64,000 nt of DNA. Origin: Methylobacterium sp. DB0501. Lineage in GTDB: Bacteria > Pseudomonadota > Alphaproteobacteria > Rhizobiales > Beijerinckiaceae. Both the position numbers and the translations under genes were made by a program. Under the pieces are notes generated by a model, which saw only the letters and a program-made list of their open reading frames with translations, made no database searches and was not told the origin of the DNA. The DNA lies in assembly GCF_011043735.1 (NCBI RefSeq), contig NZ_JAAKGV010000006.1:1-64000 (forward strand). Direction: 5' to 3'. Shown piece by piece: positions 37,808-46,614 of the stretch; positions within the stretch are counted from its first letter, which is position 1, and every line of letters starts with the position of its first letter.

Positions 37808-38068
37808 TCAGGCCCGCTGCTCCTTCAGCCGGCGGACGCATTTGCTGTAATATTGCGGCCAGCGCGGACCCTGGGCCTCCTTTTCGGGCCGGCCGAGGGC
37901 GCGCCATTCGGCGCCGCACTTGCGCTGGCGCTCCCGGGCGGCGAGACCGCGGACGCTCGGCTCGCGGCGCGGCGCGGATTCGACACCCGGCCCGGTCTGG
38001 CCGAAGGCGCAGGCGGGCGCGGCGACCAGCAGAGCCGCCAGGATCGTGCGGGCGAGGGGAGGGATCAT
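37808..38068 (-). CDS. Small exported PsiF-like protein
   Basis: An 86-residue protein with signal peptide (IPPLARTILAALLVAAPACAFG) and a single PsiF-like repeat in RERQRKCGAEWRALGR...WPQYYSKCVRRLK, which carries two cysteines. PsiF-repeat proteins are phosphate-starvation proteins in enterobacteria; in Methylobacterium relatives they are common and uncharacterised. ATG 38068 follows GGGAGGG. Stands alone. Confidence 0.6.
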   Translation of the reverse strand: MIPPLARTILAALLVAAPACAFGQTGPGVESAPRREPSVRGLAARERQRKCGAEWRALGRPEKEAQGPRWPQYYSKCVRRLKEQRA

Positions 38069-38330
38069 GGACGGGGCTCGCAGGACGGGCCCGCGGGACC
38101 GGCGGGCGCGAGGCCGAGAGTGCCACAGCATGACGTTACGGCAAGAGGCCTGTCGACGGGCCGGGCGCCGGCCGCGCCGGCGGAGGGGCAAACCGGCGCG
38201 CTCGTCGCACGATCGTCGATTGAGACAACCTTCACCCTGTACAGGGTAGGCCCGGCCCTGTTTACCTCTTCGCGAAGCCCGATGCGCGACGGACGCACCC
38301 CGTCCCCGCCGTGCGAGAAGGACCAGCCGC

Positions 38331-39008
38331 ATGTCGGCCGTGACGACGCCGCCGATCGACCTCTACTACTGGACGACGCCCAACGGCTGGAAAGCCTCGA
38401 TCATGCTCGAGGAATGCGGCCTGCCGTACCGCATGGTGCCGATCAACATCGGCAAGGGCGCGCAGACGGCACCCGATTTCCTGGCCGTGGCGCCGCACGG
38501 CAAGATCCCGGTCATCGTCGATCCCGACGGGCCGGGGGCTCGGCCGATCACGGTGTTCGAGTCGAACGCGATCCTGCAGTACCTCGCCCGCAAGACCGGC
38601 CTGTTCTACCCCGCCGAGGAGCGGGCGCGGATCACGGTCGACATCTGGCTGTTCTGGCAGGCGGCGAATTTCGGGCCGACCCTCGGCCAGACGCATCATT
38701 TCCGCATCTACGCGTCGGAGAAGATCCCCTACGCGGTCGAGCGCTTCACCGCCGCGACGGCGAAGCTCTACGCCACGCTCGACGCCCAGCTCGCCCGCCA
38801 CCCTCACGTCGCCGGCGACGACTACACCATCGCCGACATCGCGATCGTGCCCTGGGCCAAGCTGTGGGAGCGCCAGGGCCAGGACATCGCGGCCTTTCCG
38901 AACGTCGCCGCCTGGATCGAGCGGATGAAGGCCCGGCCGGGAGTCCAGCGCGGCTTCCGGCTCAAGCCGGACCCGGACGAGCCGCCGGGACCGGCACCCC
39001 GCGGCTGA
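38331..39008 (+). CDS. Glutathione S-transferase, Nu-class / YfcG-like disulfide oxidoreductase
   Basis: A 225-residue thiol enzyme. The thioredoxin-like N-terminal domain opens with IDLYYWTTPNGWKASIMLEE; the TxxPNG motif is that of the YfcG/YghU class, which uses Thr and Asn around glutathione and has disulfide reductase activity. VAPHGKIPVIVD gives the cis-proline, FESNAILQYLA the glutathione-binding Glu-Ser, and the helical C-domain ends with the ADIAIVPW motif. Cytoplasmic, role in thiol redox homeostasis inferred from family. Confidence 0.9.
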   Translation: MSAVTTPPIDLYYWTTPNGWKASIMLEECGLPYRMVPINIGKGAQTAPDFLAVAPHGKIPVIVDPDGPGARPITVFESNAILQYLARKTGLFYPAEERARITVDIWLFWQAANFGPTLGQTHHFRIYASEKIPYAVERFTAATAKLYATLDAQLARHPHVAGDDYTIADIAIVPWAKLWERQGQDIAAFPNVAAWIERMKARPGVQRGFRLKPDPDEPPGPAPRG

Positions 39009-39025
39009 CGCGCGGGGTCAGGGGG

Positions 39026-39532
39026 TCACTCGGATGCGGGCTTCACCGCCGGCTTCGCCTTGGCGGGGGCCGGCGCGACCTGGGCGAACTCGTCGGGGGC
39101 CTTGGTCCAGGTCTGCGAGCCGCACAGGATCTTCAGCATGCAGCCCGAGATCGCGAGTTCGCTCGCGCTCTCGCGACTGACCGAGACGTCGTAGATCTTG
39201 CCTTCCTCGGCGTTGTAGATCTGGCCCTTGTAGGCGCCGTCCTCGGGCTTCAGCCCGTCCATCAGGGTGAGGCCGATCACCGGGCGGCTGCGCTTCTTCG
39301 GGTCGGGATTCTTGATGTCGGTGCGCGGCTGGCCCTGGTCGTTCAGCGGCGCCTTCAGCCACACCACCTTGCCGCAGGCATGGGCCGCGCCCGGGCCGCA
39401 CTTCTCGATCTTGATCTTGGCCCGGCCGTCCTCGGTGAGCCAGGTGCCGGAGGGGTCGCCGGCAGGAGCCGCGGCGGCGGCGCCGGCCGAGAGCAGGGAG
39501 GCGGCGAGGGTCGGGATCAGGATCGAACGCAT
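39026..39532 (-). CDS. DUF2147 domain exported protein
   Basis: A 168-residue periplasmic protein with signal peptide (RSILIPTLAASLLSAGAAAAAP) and the DUF2147 lipocalin-like domain: DPSGTWLTEDGRAKIKIEKCG, CGKVVWLKAP, IGLTLMDGLK and ELAISGCMLKILCGSQTW with paired cysteines. The terminal 25 residues are Ala/Lys/Pro-rich. The function of the family is unknown. Convergent with the GST gene. Confidence 0.88.
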   Translation of the reverse strand: MRSILIPTLAASLLSAGAAAAAPAGDPSGTWLTEDGRAKIKIEKCGPGAAHACGKVVWLKAPLNDQGQPRTDIKNPDPKKRSRPVIGLTLMDGLKPEDGAYKGQIYNAEEGKIYDVSVSRESASELAISGCMLKILCGSQTWTKAPDEFAQVAPAPAKAKPAVKPASE

Positions 39533-39900
39533 GCAGGAAGCTCCTGGCTGTCCGCGTCGGGCGGCCCGCTGGCGGGGCCGCTGCCATCGAGCGGAAGGCT
39601 GAGGGACGCCGCCGCGGCCGAACCGGGCCGCGTGGCCGAATGGTCACGTCGAAGCCAGGAAGCCCGAGATTTGGGGCGATTTTTCGGCCGTGTTGCGGCA
39701 AGGACGCATCCGGACGGGCGGCCCCGTCGCCTTCCGCGCTTGAGGGGCGCCCGGCCCGCGGCTATAAGCCCGGCGCCGGACGTCCGCTCAAGGACCCGGC
39801 GCGCGGGCGCTCGCGCCCGGCTTGAAGCCGGACCTCAGGGTCCGGTGCCGCGCGGCCTCCCACCGCCCACGCCACCGCTATTCTTCTGAACGGACCTCCC
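39533..39900. other. Intergenic region upstream of ndk
   Basis: 368 bp between divergent genes, GC-rich, with small hairpins such as ccggctt/aagccgg near 39817-39832 and ggacc/ggtcc just after. No gene or clear promoter could be assigned. Confidence 0.4.
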
Positions 39901-40323
39901 ATGGCCACCGAGCGCACCTTCTCCATCCTGAAGCCCGACGCCACCGCCCGGAACCTCACCGGCGCGGTCAATGCCGTGATCGAGGAGGCGGGCCTGCGCA
40001 TCGTCGCCCAGCGCCGCATCCGCATGTCCGACGCCCAGGCGAAGAAGTTCTACGAGGTCCATGCCGAGCGTCCGTTCTACGGCGAGCTCGTCGAGTTCAT
40101 GACCTCGGGCCCGGTCGTGGTCCAGGTGCTCGAGGGCGAGAACGCCGTCGCCAAGTACCGTGAGGTGATGGGCGCCACCAACCCGGCCCAGGCCGCCGAG
40201 GGCACCATCCGCCAGAAGTTCGCGAAGTCGGTCGGCGAGAACACCGTCCACGGCTCCGACAGCCTCGAGAACGCCGGCATCGAGATCAAGCAGTTCTTCG
40301 ACGACAAGGACATCGTCGGCTAA
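39901..40323 (+). CDS. ndk: Nucleoside diphosphate kinase
   Basis: A 140-residue enzyme that equilibrates NTP pools by phosphate transfer through a histidine. The start [15 protein letters not shown], the substrate loop and the active-site block [20 protein letters not shown] with the phospho-histidine (H in NTVHGSDS) are all present. Length is normal. A strong terminator follows 35 bp after the stop. Confidence 0.98.
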   Translation: MATERTFSILKPDATARNLTGAVNAVIEEAGLRIVAQRRIRMSDAQAKKFYEVHAERPFYGELVEFMTSGPVVVQVLEGENAVAKYREVMGATNPAQAAEGTIRQKFAKSVGENTVHGSDSLENAGIEIKQFFDDKDIVG

Positions 40324-40357
40324 GGTTTTCCCGGACGGGAAACCCCGATAGGGTGAG

Positions 40358-40387
40358 GGCCCCCGCCGCGAGGCGGGGGCCTTTTTT
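40358..40387 (+). terminator. Rho-independent terminator of ndk
   Basis: A perfect 10-bp stem ggcccccgcc/ggcgggggcc with loop gcga followed by six T. It separates ndk from the molybdopterin oxidoreductase. Confidence 0.95.
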
Positions 40388-40406
40388 GTGCGAGGGAGAG
40401 CGAGCG

Positions 40407-42497
40407 GTGACGGCGCAGCCACGGATCGAGCGGACGACCTCCACCTGCCCGCACGACTGCCCGTCGGTCTGCGCCCTCGAGGTCGAGGTGATCGACGGCG
40501 CCACGATCGGCCGGGTGCGCGGCAACCCGCGCCACAGCTACACGGCCGGCGTCGTCTGCGCGAAGGTCGCCCGCTACGCCGAGCGCATCCACCATCCCGA
40601 CCGGCTGACCCAGCCCCTCATCCGCACCGGCCCGAAGGGCTCGGGGACTTTCGCGCCGATCGGCTGGGACGAGGCGCTCGACCACGTGGCGCAGGAGTTC
40701 CGGAAGGCGGAGGCCGTGCACGGGCCTGAGGCGGTCTGGCCCTATTACTATGCCGGCACGATGGGGCTGGTGATGCGCGACGGCATCAACCGGCTGCGCC
40801 ACGCCAAGGGGTATTCCGGCCAGTTCTCGACCATCTGCACCACGCTCGCCTGGTCGGGCTACATCGCCGGCACCGGCCGTCTCGCCGGGGTCGATCCGCG
40901 CGAGATCGCCGAGAGCGACTGCGTGGTGATCTGGGGCACCAACCCGGTGCATACCCAGGTCAACCTGATGACCCACGTCCAGGCCGCCCGGAAGAACCGG
41001 GGCGCCAAGGTCGTCGTCGTCGACATCTACGACAACCCGACGATGAAGCAGGCGGACCTCGCCCTGCTGCTGCGGCCGGGGACCGACGGGGCGCTCGCCT
41101 GCGCGGTGATGCACGTGCTGTTCCGGGACGGCCTGGCCGACCGCGACTACATGGCCCGCTACACCGACTGCCCGGAGGAGCTGGAGGCGCATCTCCGGAG
41201 CCGCGACCCCGCCTGGGCCGCCGCCGTCACGGGCCTGACGGTCGAGGAGATCGAGCGTTTCGCCCACCTCGTCGGGCGCACCAGAAACACTTTCTTCCGC
41301 CTCGGCTACGGCTTCGCCCGCAGCCGCAACGGCGCCGCCAACATGCATGCGGCGCTCTGCATCCCGGCGGTGACCGGCGCCTGGCAGCACCGCGGCGGCG
41401 GCGCCTTCCACTCGAACAGCGGCGTGTTCGGCCTCGACAAGCGCCTGATCGAGGGGCTCGACGCCATCCGCCCCGGCACCCGGATGCTCGACCAGTCGCA
41501 GATCGGCCGGGTGCTCACCGGCGACGCGGAGGCTTTGCGCCACGGCCCGCCGGTGACCGCGATGCTGATCCAGAACACCAACCCGGTCTCGGTCGCCCCC
41601 GAGCAGGAGCTGGTGAAGCGGGGCTTTGCCCGCGAGGACCTGTTCGTCTGCGTCCACGAGCAGTTCATGACCGAGACCGCCCGCATGGCCGATCTCGTCC
41701 TGCCCGCCACGATGTTCCTGGAGCACGACGACCTCTATACCGGCGGCGGCCAGCAGCACATCCAGCTCGGCCTGAAGCGCATCGACCCGCCGCCTCTCTG
41801 CCGCTCGAACCACGAGGTGATCGCGGGCCTGGCCGAGCGCCTCGGCGCCGAGCATCCGGGTTTCTCCATGACCCCGCGCGAGCTGATCGACGCCACGCTC
41901 AAGGCCTCGCGCCGCAGCAGCCTGGCGGAGATGGAGGGCGAGGGGTTCCTCGACGTGCAGCCCGCCTACGAGCGCGCCCACTTCCTCGACGGCTTCGCCT
42001 ATCCGGACCGGCGCTTCCGCTTCCGGCCCGACTGGACGAAGGTGCCGGTGGCGCAGGACGGACCCCGCGGCCCGGCGATGCCGCCGCTTCCCGACCATTG
42101 GGAGGCGCCGCTGATGGCGGCAACGGAGGAGCATCCGTTCCGCCTCGCCACCAGCCCGGCGCGCAACTTCCTCAATTCGAGCTTCACCGAGACCCCGACC
42201 TCGCTCGCCAAGGAGCGCCACCCGACGGTGATGATCCACCCGGAGGATGCCGGCCCGCTCGGGATCGGCGAGGGGGCGTGGGTGCGCCTCGCGAACGACC
42301 GCGGCGCCGTGACGTTGCGGGCGACGCTGTTTGCGGGCCTGCGCCGGGGCGTGCTGATCGCCGAGTCGATCTGGCCCAACGACGCCTATCCGGACGGGCG
42401 CGGCATCAACACCCTGACGGGCGCCGACGCGCCGGCCCCGTTCGGCGGCGCCGCCTTCCACGACAACCGCGTATCGATCGCGGCCCTCCCGCAGTAG
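40407..42497 (+). CDS. Molybdopterin-dependent oxidoreductase
   Basis: A 696-residue bis-molybdopterin guanine dinucleotide enzyme of the DMSO reductase superfamily. Cysteines 14, 18, 22 and 51 (TCPHDCPSVC, GVVCAKV) would bind an N-terminal [4Fe-4S] cluster. Cofactor-binding segments include VVIWGTNPVHTQ, DIYDNPTMKQAD and the C-terminal domain ATSPARNFLNSSF. No signal peptide, so it is cytoplasmic. Start is GTG 40407 with GAGGGAGAG upstream. The substrate is unknown and no electron-transfer subunit is adjacent. Confidence 0.9.
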   Translation: MTAQPRIERTTSTCPHDCPSVCALEVEVIDGATIGRVRGNPRHSYTAGVVCAKVARYAERIHHPDRLTQPLIRTGPKGSGTFAPIGWDEALDHVAQEFRKAEAVHGPEAVWPYYYAGTMGLVMRDGINRLRHAKGYSGQFSTICTTLAWSGYIAGTGRLAGVDPREIAESDCVVIWGTNPVHTQVNLMTHVQAARKNRGAKVVVVDIYDNPTMKQADLALLLRPGTDGALACAVMHVLFRDGLADRDYMARYTDCPEELEAHLRSRDPAWAAAVTGLTVEEIERFAHLVGRTRNTFFRLGYGFARSRNGAANMHAALCIPAVTGAWQHRGGGAFHSNSGVFGLDKRLIEGLDAIRPGTRMLDQSQIGRVLTGDAEALRHGPPVTAMLIQNTNPVSVAPEQELVKRGFAREDLFVCVHEQFMTETARMADLVLPATMFLEHDDLYTGGGQQHIQLGLKRIDPPPLCRSNHEVIAGLAERLGAEHPGFSMTPRELIDATLKASRRSSLAEMEGEGFLDVQPAYERAHFLDGFAYPDRRFRFRPDWTKVPVAQDGPRGPAMPPLPDHWEAPLMAATEEHPFRLATSPARNFLNSSFTETPTSLAKERHPTVMIHPEDAGPLGIGEGAWVRLANDRGAVTLRATLFAGLRRGVLIAESIWPNDAYPDGRGINTLTGADAPAPFGGAAFHDNRVSIAALPQ

Positions 42498-42612
42498 CGC
42501 GGCCCGCGGCCTTTAATCCTCCGGTGTGGCCCGCCCGCCCTTGTGCGGGCGGGGAGTTTCGGCGTCCAACGGTCGAGCTTGACGACACGCAGCCCAACGG
42601 ACTCCTCCTCCC

Positions 42613-42969
42613 ATGCGTCTCCGCATCTTCCTCGCCGCCGGCTTCCTCGCGCTCGGCGCAGCTTCGGCCCTCGCCGGCGCGTCCTCGTCGCAGCTCGAGG
42701 CCTACCAGCCCGACCCGTCGCTGCGCACCGCGCCCAAGTCGGACCTCGAGGCCCGGGTGCGCCGCGCCTGCACCGTCGTCCAGGCCCGGATGCAGAACAC
42801 CGCGGAGACCAGCCTCGAGCGCCCCTGCGGCTGCTACGCCAAGGCCACCCTGCGCTCGCTCGACGCCTCCGAGATCGAGGCCTACCGCACCACCGGCTAC
42901 TTCAACGATTCGGCCCGCGCCAAGGCGCTCGGCGCCATCGACAGCTGCAAGCTGCAGCGGCCGGTCTGA
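42613..42969 (+). CDS. Small exported protein of unknown function
   Basis: A 118-residue protein with signal peptide (RLRIFLAAGFLALGAASALAG) and a helical mature part with four cysteines (ACTVV, RPCGCYA, SCKLQ), probably two disulfides. Similar small four-Cys periplasmic proteins occur in Hyphomicrobiales; no function is known. It lies 115 bp behind the oxidoreductase gene. Confidence 0.62.
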   Translation: MRLRIFLAAGFLALGAASALAGASSSQLEAYQPDPSLRTAPKSDLEARVRRACTVVQARMQNTAETSLERPCGCYAKATLRSLDASEIEAYRTTGYFNDSARAKALGAIDSCKLQRPV

Positions 42970-43041
42970 CGGGGCGGGGCTGCCAGCGCAGTCCGCCGCG
43001 CGTCCGCGCACGGCCAACCCACGACGATTCCGACACCCTCC

Positions 43042-43082
43042 GCGTCATCCGGAAACCGCGAAAGCGGAACCCGGGATGACGC
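43042..43082. repeat. REP-like palindrome
   Basis: Outer arms gcgtcatcc (43042-43050) and ggatgacgc (43074-43082) enclose a stem ccgc/gcgg with GAAA tetraloop. Structure and core resemble the element at 11184-11319. It lies between convergent genes. Confidence 0.75.
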
Positions 43083-43121
43083 AGAGGGGGTCGGAAATCT
43101 CGCGTGACCCGATCGAACCGC

Positions 43122-43559
43122 TTACAACCGCGCCCTCGCACTCCGCGGCGTCGACAGCAGCAGGTGCGTCTCCGAGGTGGTCACGCCCGGCACCAGGCGC
43201 ACCCGCCGCAACAGCTCGTCCAGCTCCGGCAGGCTGCCGGCGGACACTTCCACGACGATATCCCACGTGCCGACCGTCGTGTGGACCGAGGTGATCTCGG
43301 CGAAGCCTTTCAGGGCGTCGATGACGTCCCCAGCGCGGCGCCCCTCGACGGCGATCAGCGTGATCGCCCGCACCGCCGCGGCTTGAGCGTCCGCCCGCAG
43401 CACCACCGTGTAGCCGATGATCTCGCCGTCGCGCTCGAGCCGGTCGAGGCGCGCCCGGACGGTGGCGCGCGACACCTTCAGGAGCGCCGCCAGTTCCGAC
43501 ACCGGCCGTCGGCAATCGTGGCGAAGCAAGGTGATGAGGGCCTGATCGAGCGCGTCCAT
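43122..43559 (-). CDS. Lrp/AsnC family transcriptional regulator
   Basis: A 145-residue regulator with N-terminal HTH (RRPVSELAALLKVSRATVRARLDRLERDGEIIGY) and C-terminal RAM ligand/oligomerisation domain (ITLIAVEGRRAGDVIDAL, TVGTWDIVVEV). It is divergent from arginase and ornithine cyclodeaminase, so it most likely senses arginine or ornithine and activates that operon. Confidence 0.93.
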   Translation of the reverse strand: MDALDQALITLLRHDCRRPVSELAALLKVSRATVRARLDRLERDGEIIGYTVVLRADAQAAAVRAITLIAVEGRRAGDVIDALKGFAEITSVHTTVGTWDIVVEVSAGSLPELDELLRRVRLVPGVTTSETHLLLSTPRSARARL

Positions 43560-43629
43560 CTCAAGCTCCCTTGCTCCGGCCCACTTGCTCCGTCGCCCTT
43601 GCCGCCACTCTGCGCGATGCGGCCTGCCA

Positions 43630-43641
43630 GATTGCGCAATC
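43630..43641. promoter_or_regulatory. Palindrome GATTGCGCAATC between asnC-type regulator and arginase
   Basis: A perfect 12-bp inverted repeat in the 166-bp divergent space, 71 bp from the regulator start and 85 bp from the arginase start. This is the best candidate for the binding site of the Lrp/AsnC-type regulator. Confidence 0.5.
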
Positions 43642-43725
43642 CGCCCGGAAAATCGACCGGGTTAGCGTGTTCGAAGTGACGCGGCCGGTTGCTACGCTCG
43701 CGCCGTTCCAGAGGAGAGCGGGCGG

Positions 43726-44664
43726 GTGGCAGGCGAGTTTCACGACAGCTGCATCCTGGTCGGCGCGCCGGTGCAGTCCGGCACGAACCGGCTCGGCTGC
43801 GACATGGGGCCGAGCGCCTACCGGGCGGCGGGCCTGGGGCAAGCGATCCGCGACCTCGGAATCGCGGTGACGGATGCCGGCACCGTCGCCCCGAAACCCT
43901 TCGCGCCGCCGCCGCACCCGAACCCGGCGGTGCACCACCTCGCCGAGACCGCCGGCTGGACGCTGGCGCTGACCGAGGCCGCGTACCGCCACAGCGCGGC
44001 GGCACGGCCGATCTTCCTCGGCGGCGATCACAGCCTCTCGGCCGGCACGGTGGCGGGAATGGGCTTGCGGGCGCGGTCCGAGGGGCGGCCGCTGTTCCTG
44101 CTCTGGCTCGACGCCCATGCCGACCTCCACACCCTCGACACGACGACGAGCGGCAACCTGCACGGCGTGCCGCTGGCCTACCTGACCGGGCAGCCGGGCT
44201 TTACGGGCTACTTCCCGCCGCTCGACGCCGCGCTCGATCCGGCGCGGATCTGCATGATCGGCCTGCGCAGCGTCGATCCGGCGGAGCGCGCGGTCCTGCG
44301 CGACAGCGGCACCCGGGTGCACGACATGCGCGACATCGACGAGACCGGCATCGTCGCCCCCTTGCGCGACTTCCTGCGCGAGGTGAAGGCCGCGGAAGGG
44401 CTCCTGCACGTCAGCCTCGACGTCGATTTCCTCGATCCCGGCATCGCGCCCGGCGTCGGCACCACCGTGCCGGGCGGGGCCACCTTCCGCGAGGCCCACC
44501 TGATCATGGAGCTGCTGCACGATTCCGGGCTGGTGCGCAGCCTCGACCTCGTCGAGCTCAATCCCTTCCTCGACGAGCGCGGCCGCACCGCCCTGCTGAT
44601 GGCCGATCTCGCCGCGAGCCTGTTCGGCCGCCGCATCCTCGACCGACCGACACGGAGCTTCTAG
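43726..44664 (+). CDS. rocF: Arginase
   Basis: A 312-residue binuclear manganese enzyme that splits arginine into ornithine and urea. Metal ligands are in GGDHSLS, LDAHADLHT and SLDVDFLDP, the three ureohydrolase signatures; the substrate loop TSGNLHGVPLAYL supports arginase rather than agmatinase. Start is GTG 43726 with GAGGAGAG in front. The stop is immediately followed by the ATG of ornithine cyclodeaminase, so the two are coupled. Confidence 0.95.
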   Translation: MAGEFHDSCILVGAPVQSGTNRLGCDMGPSAYRAAGLGQAIRDLGIAVTDAGTVAPKPFAPPPHPNPAVHHLAETAGWTLALTEAAYRHSAAARPIFLGGDHSLSAGTVAGMGLRARSEGRPLFLLWLDAHADLHTLDTTTSGNLHGVPLAYLTGQPGFTGYFPPLDAALDPARICMIGLRSVDPAERAVLRDSGTRVHDMRDIDETGIVAPLRDFLREVKAAEGLLHVSLDVDFLDPGIAPGVGTTVPGGATFREAHLIMELLHDSGLVRSLDLVELNPFLDERGRTALLMADLAASLFGRRILDRPTRSF

Positions 44665-45717
44665 ATGCCGGCCCTCAACGTCGTCCCGTTCGTCAGCGTC
44701 GACAACATGATGCGCCTCATCCACGCGGTCGGGATCGAGGCGATGCTGGTGCGCCTCGCCGACGCCATCGCGGAGGATTTCGCGCGGTGGGACGCCTTCC
44801 AGAAGACGCCGCGCATCGCCGCCCACAGCCCCGACGGCGTCATCGAGCTGATGCCGACCAGCGACGGCCACACCTACGGCTTCAAATACGTCAACGGCCA
44901 CCCGAAGAACGCCGTCGGCGGTCGCCAGACCGTCACCGCCTTCGGGGTGCTGGCGGATGTCGGCAACGGCTACCCCGTCCTCCTCACCGAGATGACCCTG
45001 CTGACGGCGCTCCGCACCGCCGCCACCTCGGCGCTCGCCGCCCGTTTCCTCGCGCGGCCGGGCTCGCGGACCATGGCGCTGATCGGCAACGGCGCCCAGG
45101 CGGAATTCCAGGCCCTGGCCTTCCGGGCGCTCCTCGGGGTGGACACCCTGCGCCTCCACGACATCGACCCGGCGGCGACGCGCAAATGCCTGCGCAACCT
45201 CTCGGGGCTCGGCTTCGACCTGACGGCCTGCGCCGGCACCGAGGAGGCCGTGCGCGGCGCCGACATCGTCACCACCGTGACGGCGGACAAGCGCAACGCC
45301 GTCATCCTCGGCGACAACCTGGTCGGGGAGGGGGTGCATATCAACGCGGTCGGCGGCGACAGCCCGGGCAAGACCGAGCTCGCCCCGGCGCTGCTGCGCC
45401 GCGCCGCCCTGTTCGTGGAATACGAGCCCCAGACCCGCATCGAGGGCGAGATCCAGCAGCTGGCCCCGGACCATCCGGTCACCGAGCTGTGGCGGGTGCT
45501 GGCCGGATCGGCGCCGGGGCGCACGGGCGCGCGCCAGGTCACGGTGTTCGACTCGGTCGGCTTCGCGATCGAGGATTTCTCGGCGCTGCGCACCGTCCGC
45601 GATCTCCTGGCCGAGCACCCGACCTACGAGGACCTCGACCTCCTCGCCGATCCGGACGACCCGCGCGACCTGTTCGGCATGCTGCAGCGGGCGCGCCCGC
45701 CGCGCCTGGTCGCGTGA
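44665..45717 (+). CDS. Ornithine cyclodeaminase
   Basis: A 350-residue NAD-dependent enzyme that converts ornithine to proline and ammonia. The Rossmann motif LIGNGAQAEFQALA lies near residue 135; the ornithine-binding region includes GFKYVNGHPKN and INAVGGDSPGKTEL. It starts directly after the arginase stop, completing the arginine-to-proline catabolic pathway. The urea released upstream would need urease, not seen here. Confidence 0.95.
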   Translation: MPALNVVPFVSVDNMMRLIHAVGIEAMLVRLADAIAEDFARWDAFQKTPRIAAHSPDGVIELMPTSDGHTYGFKYVNGHPKNAVGGRQTVTAFGVLADVGNGYPVLLTEMTLLTALRTAATSALAARFLARPGSRTMALIGNGAQAEFQALAFRALLGVDTLRLHDIDPAATRKCLRNLSGLGFDLTACAGTEEAVRGADIVTTVTADKRNAVILGDNLVGEGVHINAVGGDSPGKTELAPALLRRAALFVEYEPQTRIEGEIQQLAPDHPVTELWRVLAGSAPGRTGARQVTVFDSVGFAIEDFSALRTVRDLLAEHPTYEDLDLLADPDDPRDLFGMLQRARPPRLVA

Positions 45718-46222
45718 GCGTCCATCCGGACCGTCGTCCGGGACGGCGTCGAATACTTCCGACATCTTCCCCGCCCGGGAGCCACGTCTTCCTGGCTTGA
45801 GGGCGCCGCGCGCGCCGGCCGTGACCTTCGCGTCTACGCTTGCGTGCTGGACGCCTCCTGCGCGACTGCCTTCCACCGGTGCCGCGACAGTTGAGAACGT
45901 GACGGCAAAGTGGGGTTTCTTCGTCACGACAGTCGTCCGGAGACCGAACGACTACGGAACCCGCTGCCGGCAGTCGCATCGTTCTGCCCAGGACCCGGCC
46001 TCGGCCGCGGCGGAGTCATGCACAGGCCTTCCCCAACGAAATTACCTACGCAGTCTTCGGGCTCCCTGCGTAAGGCTTTGTCAACGATCCGTTTTCGGAA
46101 ATCGCTTTGGTTAACAATACCCTGAGGCCCCGGTCCGGCCTATCGACACGTTCTGAAACATCTGGCATCTCAAGTCCTGTGAACGGGGCACGACAATAGT
46201 CCCCGAGATGAGGATGGCTCCG
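45718..46222. other. Upstream region of the peptide gene array
   Basis: 505 bp without a supportable gene. The last 200 bp are less GC-rich. A stem cctacgcag/ctgcgta-a-gg (46045-46075, one bulged base) is followed by candidate AT-rich promoter sequence tttggttaacaatacc (about 46107-46122). The first peptide gene then has GAGG 9 bp before its ATG. Confidence 0.5.
46045..46075. promoter_or_regulatory. Stem-loop upstream of the peptide genes
   Basis: Perfect arms tacgcag (46047-46053) and ctgcgta (46066-46072), extended by cc/gg with one bulge, around a 12-base loop. It could be an operator or an RNA structure controlling the array. Confidence 0.4.
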
Positions 46223-46363
46223 ATGAAGAAGCTCGATGTCACGACCCTCGCCACCGTCGCCGGCGGCACCCTGATCTGCAAGCCCGTCTGCGCCCCGGCC
46301 TGCCCGCCGGCCCCCTGCGCCCCGGCCCCGAGCAGCTGCGGCACCAAGTCGAAGAAGTGCTGA
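46223..46363 (+). CDS. Double-glycine leader Cys/Pro-rich peptide precursor, copy 1
   Basis: A 46-residue precursor. The leader MKKLDVTTLATVAGG (15 residues) has the anchors of C39-processed leaders: Leu -12, Leu -7, Val -4 and Gly-Gly at -2/-1, the same length and spacing as the colicin V leader. The predicted 31-residue core starts TLICKPVCAPAC and has six cysteines (precursor positions 19, 23, 27, 32, 39, 46), seven prolines, four lysines and no acidic residue. Its leader differs from the other copies at position 7 (Thr for Ala). ATG 46223 has GAGG upstream; in-frame ATGs at 46208 and 46214 would lengthen the leader. It is not a recognised family. Confidence 0.8.
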   Translation: MKKLDVTTLATVAGGTLICKPVCAPACPPAPCAPAPSSCGTKSKKC

Positions 46364-46418
46364 TCGCCGCCACGGCGAACCAGGCATCCCGCGACATCCC
46401 GATCACAGGAGAGGCACC

Positions 46419-46559
46419 ATGAAGAAGCTCGACGTCGCCACCCTCGCCACCGTCGCCGGCGGCACCCTGATCTGCAAGCCCGTCTGCGCCCCGGCCTGCC
46501 CGCCGGCCCCCTGCGCCCCGGCTCCGAGCAGCTGCGGCACCAAGTCGAAGAAGTGCTGA
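46419..46559 (+). CDS. Double-glycine leader Cys/Pro-rich peptide precursor, copy 2
   Basis: A 46-residue precursor with leader MKKLDVATLATVAGG and a core identical to that of copy 1. It is preceded by a strong AGGAGAGG ribosome site. The cysteine pattern of the core is C-x3-C-x3-C-x4-C-x6-C-x6-C, with the last cysteine as C-terminal residue, which would allow three disulfides, thioethers or metal binding. The C39 exporter encoded 2.5 kb downstream is the expected processing and export machine. Bioactivity unknown: microcin, signal or metal-binding peptide are all possible. Confidence 0.85.
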   Translation: MKKLDVATLATVAGGTLICKPVCAPACPPAPCAPAPSSCGTKSKKC

Positions 46560-46614
46560 TCGCCGCCACGGCGAACCAGGCATCCCGCGACATCCCGATC
46601 ACAGGAGAGGCACC

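Noticed and set aside
40320..42461. Long minus-strand frame opposite the molybdopterin oxidoreductase
   Set aside because: Antisense shadow; the plus strand has the cluster cysteines and cofactor motifs.
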